Numbered from the stretch's first letter, positions 33,158 through 42,709 are shown. The stretch: DNA of 64,000 nt from CAVPJW01 sp963705525 (GCA_963705525.1 CAVPJW010000002.1:310001-374000); one strand, 5' to 3'. Notes: a model not told the origin generated them from the letters alone. A program made the numbers and translations.

Positions 33158-34678
33158 CTAGGGGACGATGACCATGACCTGGTTGGAGGCGCCGCTCGTG
33201 CCGCACGCGTTCTTGGCCTTCACGCGGAAGAAATAGATCCCGTTCGGCACCTGGAACGAGATCTTCGGCGTGCTCCCGACTCCTCCATCGAAAAGGTTGC
33301 TCGCCCCCGACGAGGAGCCTGCCTGAAGAACGAACGACGTCGCTGCGCCACCTGATGTTGGAGGACTCCACGAGAGCGTGATGATATTACCGCTCTTTGT
33401 GGCTTTTAGATTCACCGGCGCGCCTGGCGCGGAGCACGACGTCGCATTCGGGTAGATGAACTGGATTCCCGCCTTGTCGTCGGACGCCAGCCCGCGAGGT
33501 CCGGAGAAGCAACTGTTGCTGATAGTGCCGTACATGATGGGGCCGAAGTTCGCAGGATGACCCAGTCCGACCGTGTGACCGAGCTCGTGAGTCGTGATGT
33601 CCTGGAAACAGCCGGGGTTGCTCATATACGAAGTGATCCCATAGACGACCGCGGCCTGTGTAATCACGTTGAAGAGCGTGCCGTTGATCGTCTTCCCACC
33701 AGACGAGGTGCTCCATATGCCGGTGACTGCGAGCTCCCCACCTCCTTCGTCGATCTCGCCGCACGGATCGTTGAAGGTCAATGACACTCGGTGGTTTCCT
33801 TCGAACGAGTGCCAACAGCGAGGCCCCCTTAGATTGCCGCCACCGAAGCGGAACTTGCTTCCAGCGCCATTCCAGAGCCCACTCGCGTTGCTGATTTGGG
33901 CGATGCCACCACCGAGGTTTGAATTCCCACCGTTCTGCACATCGATCGGAATGGCTGCGCCGTTGTCCACCTCGTTCCACCTGGCCGGCCCGACTAGCTT
34001 GAACGCCGCCGAAACTGTGCCCGCGGCGCCGATCGGCGTTTCCGGCGGGCGCGCCTGAATCGGGCGCGATAGACGAAGACCGCCAGAGGAGTTACCGAGT
34101 GCTCGGAGCTGGCTTGCGAAGCTGGACAAGAAACGCACGTCTTTGGCGGATCCGGTCGATTGGCCGCGGTCGCCCGGTCGGGCTCGGCTCGCGAGCTGTT
34201 GACCGCTCACACGATCCAGGCCGATATCCCACTTGCCCTGCCACATCGCGGCCGTATACAGCGTACTGTCGCGCGGCCGCACTTCGAGAAAGAGCAAGGC
34301 GACCTCCCCCTCGCTGAAGGTCGGCTGTCCGGGCACGTCAAAAGCGATGTCGTCGATCGTCCCACCGAGTTGCTTCAGTGTGATCTGTGACTCAGGAATC
34401 CACCCCTTGAACACATCAGCAACATCGATGGTGACGTAGGTGTAAAGACTGTTGACCTCGCGATCCCAGCCCGAAGCGACGCGGACAACTCGGCCCGTGA
34501 GGATCAACTCGGAGAATCGGGCCAGTGAGGAGTCGGACCAGCGCGGAGCGATGTCTGCCCGACCGATCGTCGCCAGTCCCAGCACGAACACGCCGACGAG
34601 CGCGACGCGGCGAGACACAGATCGAGCGTATCGAGACACAGATCCTCCGAATAGTTCTGGGCGGGGAGACCTCAACAT
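33158..34678 (-). CDS. Secreted matrixin-like zinc metalloprotease with fibronectin III domain (506 aa)
   Basis: A signal-like segment (RRVALVGVFVLGLATIGRADI) precedes an N-terminal beta-rich region (SELILTGRVVRVASGWD). The catalytic domain contains the metzincin zinc site DITTHELGHTVGLGHP (HExxHxxGxxH) and the downstream Met-turn-like GPIMYGTISNSC, preceded by NVITQAAVVYGI. A C-terminal FnIII domain follows (APVNLKATKSGNIITLSWSPP ... VPNGIYFFRVKAKNACG, ending VMVIVP). Length and order fit bacterial M10-type proteases. The ATG at 34678 is preferred, although its ribosome site is weak; the open frame upstream overlaps tlpA and is not coding. Divergent from the TlpA-like gene by 78 bp. Confidence 0.85.
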   Translation of the reverse strand: MLRSPRPELFGGSVSRYARSVSRRVALVGVFVLGLATIGRADIAPRWSDSSLARFSELILTGRVVRVASGWDREVNSLYTYVTIDVADVFKGWIPESQITLKQLGGTIDDIAFDVPGQPTFSEGEVALLFLEVRPRDSTLYTAAMWQGKWDIGLDRVSGQQLASRARPGDRGQSTGSAKDVRFLSSFASQLRALGNSSGGLRLSRPIQARPPETPIGAAGTVSAAFKLVGPARWNEVDNGAAIPIDVQNGGNSNLGGGIAQISNASGLWNGAGSKFRFGGGNLRGPRCWHSFEGNHRVSLTFNDPCGEIDEGGGELAVTGIWSTSSGGKTINGTLFNVITQAAVVYGITSYMSNPGCFQDITTHELGHTVGLGHPANFGPIMYGTISNSCFSGPRGLASDDKAGIQFIYPNATSCSAPGAPVNLKATKSGNIITLSWSPPTSGGAATSFVLQAGSSSGASNLFDGGVGSTPKISFQVPNGIYFFRVKAKNACGTSGASNQVMVIVP

Positions 34679-34756
34679 CGTAAACCCACGGCCGCCGGAA
34701 ATCCACCTCAGCGACCATGTGCCCGAGGTAGGAAATGCTATGCTTGATCTGATGTG

Positions 34757-35626
34757 ATGACGCGGTCGGCCACGACCGATAAAGTCATCGTTGGACCAGA
34801 ATACTTGAAAACGAAAATTCTGCCGATCCTGCTCGTGCTCGCCGCCGTCGTGCTCGTGGCGGCCGGGGCACGCTACACGCGCCAGGTCGGCGCATCGCTC
34901 AAACAGCCAACCACGGCAACGGGGCAGCGCGCAACGGTCAAGTTCGTCAAGAATCCGGCTCCGGTTCTCGACGTGAATTTTCAGGATCTTGACGGTCGCT
35001 CCATCAGCGCATCCCAATGGCGCGGCAAGGTCACGATCGTCAACTTCTGGGCGACCTGGTGTCCGCCATGTCGCGAAGAGATTCCGGATCTGATTGCGCT
35101 GCAGAAGAAATACCAGGGCCATCTCCAGATCATTGGCGTCTCGGTTGACGAATCGTCGGCCGACGACGTCCGCGCATTCGTCAAGACTCACCAGATCAAC
35201 TACCCGGTAGCCATGGTCACGCGCGACCTTCGCCGGGCGTTCCCGGGCGTGTATGCACTGCCGACGTCCTTCGTCCTCGACAAGGAAGGGCGGACGGTGC
35301 AGCGCCATGTCGGGCTGATCGGCGCAGACGTTTACGAGCAGGAAACGCGCGTCCTGGCGGGCCTGGCCGACGATGTGGCGGTCGAGGAAGTGGAGGACTC
35401 GGGTCAGATCGTCCTGGCCAACGCGGCCCACGCCACCGAAATCCCCGGACTCGACTTGTCGCACCTCTCCGCGGATCGCAAGGCCAAGGCGCTCGAGCGC
35501 CTGAACGCCGACTCGTGCGTCTGCGGCTGCGATCTGACGCTCGCGCAGTGCCGCATCAACGACCCGAACTGCAAGATCAGCCTGCCGCTCGCTCAGCAGC
35601 TCGTCAAGCGCATCGCCTCCAACTAG
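34757..35626 (+). CDS. TlpA/ResA-like thiol-disulfide oxidoreductase with Cys-rich tail (289 aa)
   Basis: Membrane-anchored periplasmic thioredoxin. A TM helix near 20-40 (ILPILLVLAAVVLVAAGARY) is followed by a TlpA domain with VTIVNFWATWCPPCREEIPD (active site CPPC) and the cis-Pro in VYALPTSFVLDKEG. Beyond about residue 210 is an extra C-terminal module ending in DSCVCGCDLTLAQCRINDPNC, with five Cys (CxCxC...C...C), which could bind metal or act as a second thiol site. It starts at ATG 34757 or GTG 34754. The usual role is reduction of disulfides in apocytochrome c or other envelope proteins. The uvrA promoter lies just downstream. Confidence 0.88.
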   Translation: MTRSATTDKVIVGPEYLKTKILPILLVLAAVVLVAAGARYTRQVGASLKQPTTATGQRATVKFVKNPAPVLDVNFQDLDGRSISASQWRGKVTIVNFWATWCPPCREEIPDLIALQKKYQGHLQIIGVSVDESSADDVRAFVKTHQINYPVAMVTRDLRRAFPGVYALPTSFVLDKEGRTVQRHVGLIGADVYEQETRVLAGLADDVAVEEVEDSGQIVLANAAHATEIPGLDLSHLSADRKAKALERLNADSCVCGCDLTLAQCRINDPNCKISLPLAQQLVKRIASN

Positions 35627-35688
35627 CGACACGCCTCATCGCCGACCTCGGCGTGTGTGGAGCGCACCCAGGCAGGAGAATCGCGCTG

Positions 35689-35717
35689 TTGAAGATCCTG
35701 TCACCGTGCGGTAGCAT
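35689..35717 (+). promoter_or_regulatory. Putative sigma-70-type promoter of uvrA
   Basis: TTGAAG (35689-35694), a 17-bp spacer and TAGCAT (35712-35717). A start near 35724 would give a leader of about 57 nt for the ATG at 35781 and makes the alternative GTG start at 35727 unlikely. No obvious LexA-type dyad is seen. Confidence 0.45.
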
Positions 35718-35780
35718 GGTGGGTTCGTGATCCACGAGAAGTGCCGTCCATGGACACGTGGATCCGGCTCCGAGCACGCC

Positions 35781-38705
35781 ATGCCAGACTCAACCGCCGA
35801 GGTCGTGGACGTCATCGCGATCCGCGGTGCGCGCACGCACAACCTCAAGAATATCGATCTCGATCTGCCCGTGGGGAAGCTCATCATCGTCACGGGTGTC
35901 AGCGGATCGGGCAAGTCGTCGCTGGCCTTCGACACGATCTACGCGGAGGGTCAGCGCCGCTACGTGGAGTCGCTCTCTGCCTACGCGCGCCAATTCCTCG
36001 AGCGCATGGAGAAGCCCGATGTCGATCGCATCGAAGGCATTTCTCCAGCCATCGCCATTCGCCAGAAAAACAGCGTCCGTAATCCCAGGTCGACTGTCGG
36101 AACGACAACCGAGATCCACGACTACATGCGCCTCGTGTTCGCGCGCATCGGCCGGACCTATTGCCGATCGTGCGGGGAGGAGGTGGTGTGCGAGACGGCC
36201 GAAGTCGTCGCGAAGCGCCTGAACCAGCTTCCCCAGGGCTCCAGACTCCTTCTTGGATTCGAGATGCCGGTCGTCGCCGTCCCGTCCGACGCCGCCGACG
36301 CCGAGCCCGTGGACGAGCTCGCCGAGCAGCCCGAAGGCGCCGAACTGCCGCTCGGGTCCTCACGCCCTGCGACCGCCACGGTCGACCCAGTCGCTGCGAC
36401 CATCGATGCGCTTCGTCGCCGCGGCTTTCATCGGATCCTGATCGGCGATCGCGCGGTGGCGCTCGAGGAAGCCGATCTCTCGGCCCTGCAGGCGCAAACC
36501 ACACTCCAGGTCGTCGTCGATCGGCTGAAGATCGAGGGTGATCAGCTGGCCCGCCTGACCGACTCGGTCGAGACGTCCTATCGGGAGGGTGGCGGGGCCG
36601 CCTTTGCCGTCGTGCTCGGCGAGGACGGTTCAGCGAACCGCCTGGTGTTCAGCGAACGATTCGAGTGTCAACGCTGCAGCATCATGTACGAGACGCCCCA
36701 GCCGCGGCTCTTTTCGTTCAACAACCCGTTTGGCGCGTGCCCGATCTGCCACGGCTTCGGCAACATCATCGAGCTCGATCTGGACCTCGTCGTGCCGGAC
36801 AAGACCAAGTCGATCCAGCAGGGTGCCATCGAACCCTGGAGCAAGCCACACTATCGCGCACAGCTCGCCGACCTGAAGCGGGCCGCGCGCAAGCATGGCT
36901 TGCGCCTCGATGTGCCATGGGCCGACCTGACCGACGATGAACGACGGCTGGTGATCGAGGGCGATGGCGATGAATACGACGGCATTCGCGGCTTCTTCCG
37001 CTGGCTCGAACGGAAGAAGTACAAGGTCCACGTCCGCGTGTTCCTCAGCCGGTATCGCGGGTATCTCGCCTGCCCGGAATGCGGCGGGGCACGGCTGCGT
37101 CGCGAAGCGCGCGACGTCAGGATCGGCGGCCAGACTATTGACGCGGTCTCGAGGTTGACGGTCCGCGAAGCCCAGGAGTTCTTCCGACAGCTGTCGCTCG
37201 GCGAGAAAGAGCTGGTGATTGCCGGCAAGGGCGTCGCGGAGATTCAGAAGCGACTGAAGTTCCTGAGCGACGTCGGCCTCGACTACCTGACCCTCGATCG
37301 CCTGTCGTCCACGCTGTCAGGTGGTGAAACGCAGCGAATCAATCTCGCGACGTCGCTGGGTTCGGCACTCGTCGGCACGCTGTACGTCCTCGACGAACCC
37401 TCGATCGGCCTCCACTCGAGGGACAATCTTCGCCTCATCGAAATCCTGAGGCAGCTCAGAGACCAGGGCAATACCGTCCTCGTCGTCGAGCACGATGCCG
37501 ACATGATCCGGGTCGCCGATCACGTCGTCGATCTCGGTCTTGGCGCGGGTGAGCAGGGCGGCCGCGTCATCTTCACGGGAACGCTCGAGGGGCTCATGCA
37601 GGAGCCGCGTTCGCTGACGTCGAAATACATGCGTCAGGAGCTCGCGATCCCCGTGCCCGCGAACAGGCGTCGCGGCACAGGGCAGCACATCCGCATTCTC
37701 GGGGCCCGCGAGCACAACCTGAAGGACATCGACCTCGAGATCCCGCTCAACGCGCTGACGGTGGTCACCGGCGTCAGCGGATCCGGCAAGTCGACGCTGG
37801 TTCACGACGTGCTCTACGCCGCGGTCAAGCGCGCGAAAGGATCGGGCGAACGCCGCGTCGGTCTTCATCGTCGTCTCGAAGGGGCCGAGCTGGTCGGCGA
37901 CGCGGTACTTGTCGATCAGGCACCTATCGGCCGCACGCCTCGATCCAATCCGGTCACTTATCTCAAGGCATTCGATCCGATTCGCGAGCTGTTCGCGGCC
38001 ACCAAGGATGCGCGGTCTCGAGGACTCACTGCCAGTCACTTCTCCTTCAACGTGCCGGGCGGCCGATGCGAGGCCTGCCAGGGTGAGGGCGAAGTCCGCG
38101 TCGAAATGCAGTTCCTCGCCGACGTGTTCGTGCCGTGCGACCAGTGCGATGGCCGGCGGTTCAAGCCGCAGGTGCTCGAGGTGAAATACCGGAGCCGGAA
38201 CGTGCACCATGTGCTCGACATGACGGTCCGGGAAGCGCTGACGTTCTTCAACACGTCGCCAAAGGTGCTGCGCCGGCTTCAGGTGCTCGACGAAATCGGG
38301 CTGGGATATCTCCGGCTTGGGCAGCCGGCGACAACGCTGTCCGGAGGAGAGGCGCAGCGGATCAAGATTGCGTCACACCTCGCATCACATTCCGGCGATC
38401 GCCTCCTCTACGTCCTCGACGAGCCGACAACGGGACTTCATTTCGACGACATCGCGAAGCTGCTCGGTGCGTTCAGGAAGCTGCTCGATGCGGGCCACAC
38501 GCTCGTCGTCATCGAGCACAATCTTGATGTGATCAAGACCGCCGACCACATCGTCGATCTCGGTCCCGAGGGCGGGGATGACGGCGGCTACATTGTCGGG
38601 ACCGGGACGCCGGAACAACTGGTGCGGATCGCCGCGTCTCACACCGGACGATACCTGCAGCAGGTGCTGGCCTCAGGCCGGGCGCATGCGTACGCAGGGG
38701 GATAG
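35781..38705 (+). CDS. uvrA: UvrABC excinuclease subunit A (974 aa)
   Basis: Damage-recognition ATPase of nucleotide excision repair. The N-terminus is IRGARTHNLKNIDLDLP, with Walker A VSGSGKSSLAFDT and IRQKNSVRNPRSTVGT (UvrB-binding/signature region). The first zinc site is CRSCGEE...CxxC-type (ERFECQRCSIMYET, CPICHGFG), the first ABC signature TLSGGETQRINL, and Walker B YVLDEPSIGLHSRD. The second half repeats with GVSGSGKSTLVHD, the zinc-finger RCEACQGEGEVRVEMQFL...CDQCDGRRF, TLSGGEAQRIKIAS and YVLDEPTTGLHFDD. A Pro/Glu/Ala-rich insertion near 175-200 is longer than in E. coli. The ATG at 35781 is preferred to GTG 35727. uvrC lies 9 kb away. Confidence 0.97.
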   Translation: MPDSTAEVVDVIAIRGARTHNLKNIDLDLPVGKLIIVTGVSGSGKSSLAFDTIYAEGQRRYVESLSAYARQFLERMEKPDVDRIEGISPAIAIRQKNSVRNPRSTVGTTTEIHDYMRLVFARIGRTYCRSCGEEVVCETAEVVAKRLNQLPQGSRLLLGFEMPVVAVPSDAADAEPVDELAEQPEGAELPLGSSRPATATVDPVAATIDALRRRGFHRILIGDRAVALEEADLSALQAQTTLQVVVDRLKIEGDQLARLTDSVETSYREGGGAAFAVVLGEDGSANRLVFSERFECQRCSIMYETPQPRLFSFNNPFGACPICHGFGNIIELDLDLVVPDKTKSIQQGAIEPWSKPHYRAQLADLKRAARKHGLRLDVPWADLTDDERRLVIEGDGDEYDGIRGFFRWLERKKYKVHVRVFLSRYRGYLACPECGGARLRREARDVRIGGQTIDAVSRLTVREAQEFFRQLSLGEKELVIAGKGVAEIQKRLKFLSDVGLDYLTLDRLSSTLSGGETQRINLATSLGSALVGTLYVLDEPSIGLHSRDNLRLIEILRQLRDQGNTVLVVEHDADMIRVADHVVDLGLGAGEQGGRVIFTGTLEGLMQEPRSLTSKYMRQELAIPVPANRRRGTGQHIRILGAREHNLKDIDLEIPLNALTVVTGVSGSGKSTLVHDVLYAAVKRAKGSGERRVGLHRRLEGAELVGDAVLVDQAPIGRTPRSNPVTYLKAFDPIRELFAATKDARSRGLTASHFSFNVPGGRCEACQGEGEVRVEMQFLADVFVPCDQCDGRRFKPQVLEVKYRSRNVHHVLDMTVREALTFFNTSPKVLRRLQVLDEIGLGYLRLGQPATTLSGGEAQRIKIASHLASHSGDRLLYVLDEPTTGLHFDDIAKLLGAFRKLLDAGHTLVVIEHNLDVIKTADHIVDLGPEGGDDGGYIVGTGTPEQLVRIAASHTGRYLQQVLASGRAHAYAGG

Positions 38706-38710
38706 GGATT

Positions 38711-38790
38711 CTCGAAGTTCTTAGTTCTTGGTTCTTAGTGCTTAGTTCTTGGTGCCCTGCGCTGCTAAGAACCAAGAACCAAGAACCAAG
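38711..38790. repeat. Inverted array of 7-nt repeats (TTCTTRG/CYAAGAA family)
   Basis: Between convergent uvrA and the aminopeptidase gene, units like AGTTCTT-AGTTCTT-GGTTCTT run in one orientation and AAGAACC-AAGAACC-AAGAACC in the other. The arms include a perfect 15-bp inverted repeat, GTTCTTGGTTCTTAG (38724-38738) and CTAAGAACCAAGAAC (38765-38779), able to form a long hairpin. It may act as a terminator for both genes. Confidence 0.8.
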
Positions 38791-38792
38791 AA

Positions 38793-41393
38793 CTACTTGT
38801 TCTCTCTGACCCACCTCGCCAGTTTCTCTCCCTGGCTTTGCTTGATCCTCGCGCACTGCGTCAGCGTCTCGAGCGTCTGTCGCAGCGCCCGTTCCGCCGC
38901 GGGCACGGGGTGGGCGGCGAAGAACTGCTGCACGTCACCGGCGCGATCGGTCCCGCAGAGGCCGTTCAGGCCGCCTACGACATACGGGATGCCTTGAAAC
39001 GTCCCGAGCCTCCGTGCGATCTCCGTCCAGTGCGACTTGATGAACTCCCAGGCGGTCTCGCGGCCCGACGGGTCCTGCAGCTCCAGAGCGAGGACCGTGG
39101 GAGCGTCCTGCGATCGCACGGCGTCAGAGAGCGCGTAGTCCAGCGTTCGGGTCGTCAGTTGCGGATCCTCGAAATACGTCAGCGCGTTCTGGAAGAAGTA
39201 GAAAGACTGCGGGCTTGACGCCGATTGCGTGCGTGTGAGGTAGGCGTCGTAGAGTGCGCCGTCGCCCGACACCGCGGCCAGCTCGAGCGTGATCGCCACG
39301 ATGGCCGGATCGAGCGACGCCGGATCGACGAGATACCGCTTGGCTCTTTCGCGGGCCTGCGTGAGGATCTCGGGGTCGCGACCGACGTATCCAACGAGTC
39401 TCAAGAGAGCCGAGCGCAGCCGTCGATCGGCGGGAGGTTCATGGGCCGAAGGCGTCCATCCCATCGACCGCACTCGATCGCCGAACGTCCTTTGAAGCCA
39501 GGTCTGAAATGCCTGGCGCGTCTCGCCCGACGCAAGCTCGTTGCCGACGGATTCCAGATGTGCCGAAAACGTCTGGACGACCTCCGGGGTTGCTTCGTTC
39601 CGCACGCCGGTGACGAGTGTCAGGTAGTCGCCGATCTCGTGGCCGTGACTGCCGACGAGGGCCCATTCGTCCTCGAGGAGGCTGATGATCTCGGTGGGTC
39701 GAAGCGCCGAGGCGTTGGAGGCCAGCGTCTTCACGGCGTCGGGCGCGTACGCCGTGCGGAAATAGCCGCGCGCATCGGCGTTTGCAAAGGCCCACGGTGC
39801 GCAGGTTCCCTTCACCCGGAATGTCTGAGAGCGCTGGCTGAGGAGCTCACACGTTGTTGTGCTGCTGCCCGCCGTCCGGAAACACACCGGAACCTGCCAC
39901 AGAGGCGATGACGATGGATCTCCAGATTCGGGGTTGCCGAAGAATCGTTCTTGAATGAGCTCCGTGACGGTCGAGCCGCCATCGCAGGTTGATCTGACCG
40001 AGATGAGTGGTGCGCCGGGCAGGTTCACGAAACTCTTGAAGACGCCATCGACGGGTCGGCCTGCGACCTTGCCGATCTCGTCCGCGAAGTCGGACGATGT
40101 CGCGTTCTGATAGGCGAATTTGTTCAGGTACGCGGTGATGCCCTTTCGGAAAACCTCGGGTCCCACGTACTGCTCGACCATTCGAAGAACAGCCGCCCCC
40201 TTCTGATAGGCGATCGTATCGAAGGCTTCGTTGATTTCATCCGGCGTCTCCATGGAAAAATGGATGGGCCGTGTCGCCTTCAGCGAATCGATGACGAGCG
40301 CCGACTGCGTGTCCCGGGCGTCGGCAAGGTCCGTCGCCCATTCGGGCTTCCACGCGTTGACGGGTTTGTTGGCCATCCAGGTGGCAAACCCCTCGTTCAA
40401 CCACACGTCGTCCCACCACTGCATCGTGACGAGATCGCCGAACCACATGTGAGCGATCTCGTGGGCGATCACTCCGGCGATGGCCAGTTTCGTCGTGGGA
40501 GACGCGGTCGCAGGGTCGGCCAGAAGCAGGGATTCACGGAACGTGATGGCGCCGGTGTTTTCCATGGCGCCCGCGGCAAAGTCGGGAATGGCGATGATGT
40601 CGAGCTTGCCGAACGGGTATTTGATGCCGAAGTAGTCGTTATAGAACCGGACCTGCTGTTCGGCGGCTTCGAGTGCGAAGCCCGTCAGCCCTTCCTGCTC
40701 CGGCGTTGAACAGATGCGAATGGGGATGCCGTCCGAACGTCCCTCGCGGCACGCGAATCGGCCGACCATCATCGCCACGAGGTACGTGGACATCTTTGGC
40801 GTCCTGGCGAACGTCACGGTCTGCTTGTCGGGCTGGGATCCCGGCACCGTGGCGGTGACGGCGGTGTTTGAAATCGCCGTGTCGCCCTTGTCGATCGACA
40901 GCGAGATGTCGAAGGTGGCCTTGAGCGCGGGTTCGTCGAAACACGGGAACGCTCTTCGGGCGTCGGTTGCGGCGAGCTGCGTCACCGCATACTTCCGCTT
41001 GTACGCTGTGCTCAGATAAAAGCCTCGCAACTTGTCGTTGAGATGACCGGTGAACGAAATGCGGATGGCGGCCGGGCCTGGCGCCACCGCCGTCGGCATC
41101 GTGAGTGTGGCCGTTTCGCGCGATGCGTCGAGCGCCACGCGCGCGGGCACCGCCTGCCCGTTCTGAGTCACCAGCGCTTCCTGAAACTCGATTTCTGCCG
41201 AGTGCAGCACGATCGTTGAGGTCGATTCCCGAATCGTGACGTCGATGATCTCTGTGCCGGCGAAGGTGTCCGTTCTGAAGTCCGGAGCGAACCACAGCGT
41301 GTAATGAGACGGCACCACCGATGTCGGAAGGCGTTCCGCCGATGCCTGTACGGGAAGGATGAGGACAAGCGCGAGAGCCGATGCGTATTTCAT
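38793..41393 (-). CDS. Exported M1-family zinc aminopeptidase (866 aa)
   Basis: Gluzincin aminopeptidase related to PepN/ERAP. Signal peptide MKYASALALVLILPVQASA. The N-terminal beta domain (HYTLWFAPDFRTDTFAG) is followed by the substrate motif GAMENTGAITF and the zinc site VIAHEIAHMWFGDLV plus WLNEGFATWM (HExxHx18E). The catalytic Tyr region is FDTIAYQKGAAVLRM, and the C-terminal ERAP1-like helical domain runs from about 530 to the end. The length is normal for the family. The ATG at 41393 begins directly on the signal peptide; an upstream ATG (41411) adds six residues. Probably a periplasmic peptide-scavenging enzyme. Confidence 0.95.
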   Translation of the reverse strand: MKYASALALVLILPVQASAERLPTSVVPSHYTLWFAPDFRTDTFAGTEIIDVTIRESTSTIVLHSAEIEFQEALVTQNGQAVPARVALDASRETATLTMPTAVAPGPAAIRISFTGHLNDKLRGFYLSTAYKRKYAVTQLAATDARRAFPCFDEPALKATFDISLSIDKGDTAISNTAVTATVPGSQPDKQTVTFARTPKMSTYLVAMMVGRFACREGRSDGIPIRICSTPEQEGLTGFALEAAEQQVRFYNDYFGIKYPFGKLDIIAIPDFAAGAMENTGAITFRESLLLADPATASPTTKLAIAGVIAHEIAHMWFGDLVTMQWWDDVWLNEGFATWMANKPVNAWKPEWATDLADARDTQSALVIDSLKATRPIHFSMETPDEINEAFDTIAYQKGAAVLRMVEQYVGPEVFRKGITAYLNKFAYQNATSSDFADEIGKVAGRPVDGVFKSFVNLPGAPLISVRSTCDGGSTVTELIQERFFGNPESGDPSSSPLWQVPVCFRTAGSSTTTCELLSQRSQTFRVKGTCAPWAFANADARGYFRTAYAPDAVKTLASNASALRPTEIISLLEDEWALVGSHGHEIGDYLTLVTGVRNEATPEVVQTFSAHLESVGNELASGETRQAFQTWLQRTFGDRVRSMGWTPSAHEPPADRRLRSALLRLVGYVGRDPEILTQARERAKRYLVDPASLDPAIVAITLELAAVSGDGALYDAYLTRTQSASSPQSFYFFQNALTYFEDPQLTTRTLDYALSDAVRSQDAPTVLALELQDPSGRETAWEFIKSHWTEIARRLGTFQGIPYVVGGLNGLCGTDRAGDVQQFFAAHPVPAAERALRQTLETLTQCARIKQSQGEKLARWVRENK

Positions 41394-41514
41394 AATGTGA
41401 AATGGAAACATGCGGAACGCCGGCCATCCAAGGCGCTTCGGATGAGCGGTCGATCCGCCACGATGAACGATGGTTTTTCAGGGACGGATTCGTCGGGCCA
41501 TGGAGTCCGCGCGC

Positions 41515-42705
41515 TCACCGCCGGCGGCTGCCCTGCACAATCGGCACCTTCAACTCGATCCGCTTGGCGTCTCGCAGGACTCCAATCACCGCGGTCGTCC
41601 CGATCTTCGCATCGGCCAGGAGCCGCAGGAAGTGTGACGCATCCTCAACGGTCGTGCCGTTGAACGTCACGACCACATCGCCGGGCCTCAGGCCCGAGCG
41701 ATAGGCCTCGGCGTTGCTGCTCATGCGCCAGATCAAGGCGCCGTTCGTGCCGCTGACGTTCAGTTCCTGCGCGAGCTGCGTCGTCAGCGGCGCAATCTCG
41801 ATGTTGCCGATCGAGCCACGCCTCACCTCGCCGTACTTCTGCAGGTCGCCGATGACGCGTCTGGCCAGGTTGCTCGGCACAGCGAACCCGATGCCCTGGT
41901 AGCCGCCGCTCTTGCTCAGAATGCCCGTGTTGATGCCGATCAGCTCGCCGCGTGAGTTGACGAGCGCCCCGCCGGAATTACCGGGATTGATGGCCGCATC
42001 CGTCTGGATGAAATCCTCGTAGTCCGCAAAGCCGACGTTCGCGCGCCCTACCGCGCTCACGATCCCAAGCGTCACCGTCTGGCTGAGTTGAAACGGGCTG
42101 CCGATCGCGAGCACCCATTCACCGACCTTGAGCTTTGACGAGTCGCCCCATGGCACGACGGGAAGGCCCGCCGCATCGACTTTCACGAGAGCAATATCAG
42201 TGGTCGGATCGATGCCGATCACACGTCCACGGATCTCGCGCTTGTCCGGCAGGGCAAGGCTCACGTTGCGGACGTCGGTTCCGATCACATGGCTGTTGGT
42301 GACGACATAGCCATCCGACGACACCACCACACCGGACCCGAGGCTGAGCTCACGTCGGCTTCGCGATCCGAACATCTCGGCATCGTCGCCGAAGAAATAG
42401 CTGAAGAACGGATCGCTCGCAAACGGAGAATTCGACGAGCGCACGATCTGTTCTGACGAGACGTTGACGACGCCGTTGACGACGCGGCTGACCGTGTCCG
42501 TAAGGTCCGGGAGCGTCGCGGGAATTGCGGCGGGCGCCGCCGCGGCGGCAGGCGCCGAGGGCTGGGCGACCGAGACTGACGTGGCGGACGCGGCGGGAAC
42601 TGGAGTGGCGGGCTGCGCGTCCACCACCCGGAAGCGGCCCGTGATGACCATGCCTGCCAGGAATCCCAGCAGCACGAACGTCACTGTTGCCAGCGTCCGC
42701 TTCAC
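41515..42705 (-). CDS. HtrA/DegQ-like serine protease, one PDZ domain (396 aa)
   Basis: Envelope quality-control protease. An N-terminal signal anchor (ATVTFVLLGFLAGMVITG) is followed by a Pro/Ala-rich linker (31-67) and a trypsin-like domain with the triad His139 (VVTNSHVIG), Asp170 (DPTTDIALVKV) and Ser244 (INPGNSGGAL). A single PDZ domain follows (GALIWRMSSNAEAYRSGLRPGDVVVTFNG). One PDZ rather than two places it nearer DegS/HhoB-type members. It follows hsp20 by 4 nt, so a chaperone/protease stress operon is likely. A divergent promoter region lies upstream of hsp20. Confidence 0.95.
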   Translation of the reverse strand: MKRTLATVTFVLLGFLAGMVITGRFRVVDAQPATPVPAASATSVSVAQPSAPAAAAAPAAIPATLPDLTDTVSRVVNGVVNVSSEQIVRSSNSPFASDPFFSYFFGDDAEMFGSRSRRELSLGSGVVVSSDGYVVTNSHVIGTDVRNVSLALPDKREIRGRVIGIDPTTDIALVKVDAAGLPVVPWGDSSKLKVGEWVLAIGSPFQLSQTVTLGIVSAVGRANVGFADYEDFIQTDAAINPGNSGGALVNSRGELIGINTGILSKSGGYQGIGFAVPSNLARRVIGDLQKYGEVRRGSIGNIEIAPLTTQLAQELNVSGTNGALIWRMSSNAEAYRSGLRPGDVVVTFNGTTVEDASHFLRLLADAKIGTTAVIGVLRDAKRIELKVPIVQGSRRR

Positions 42706-42709
42706 GGCG

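Noticed and set aside
34679..35632. N-terminal extension of the metalloprotease frame across the TlpA-like gene
   Set aside because: The extension is antisense to a well-supported TlpA-like gene and has no homologous pattern; the signal-like segment begins at 34678.
38711..38790. Possible CRISPR-like repeat array
   Set aside because: Units are only 7 nt, contiguous and degenerate, with no regular spacers, and they reverse orientation in the middle. No cas gene is in the window.
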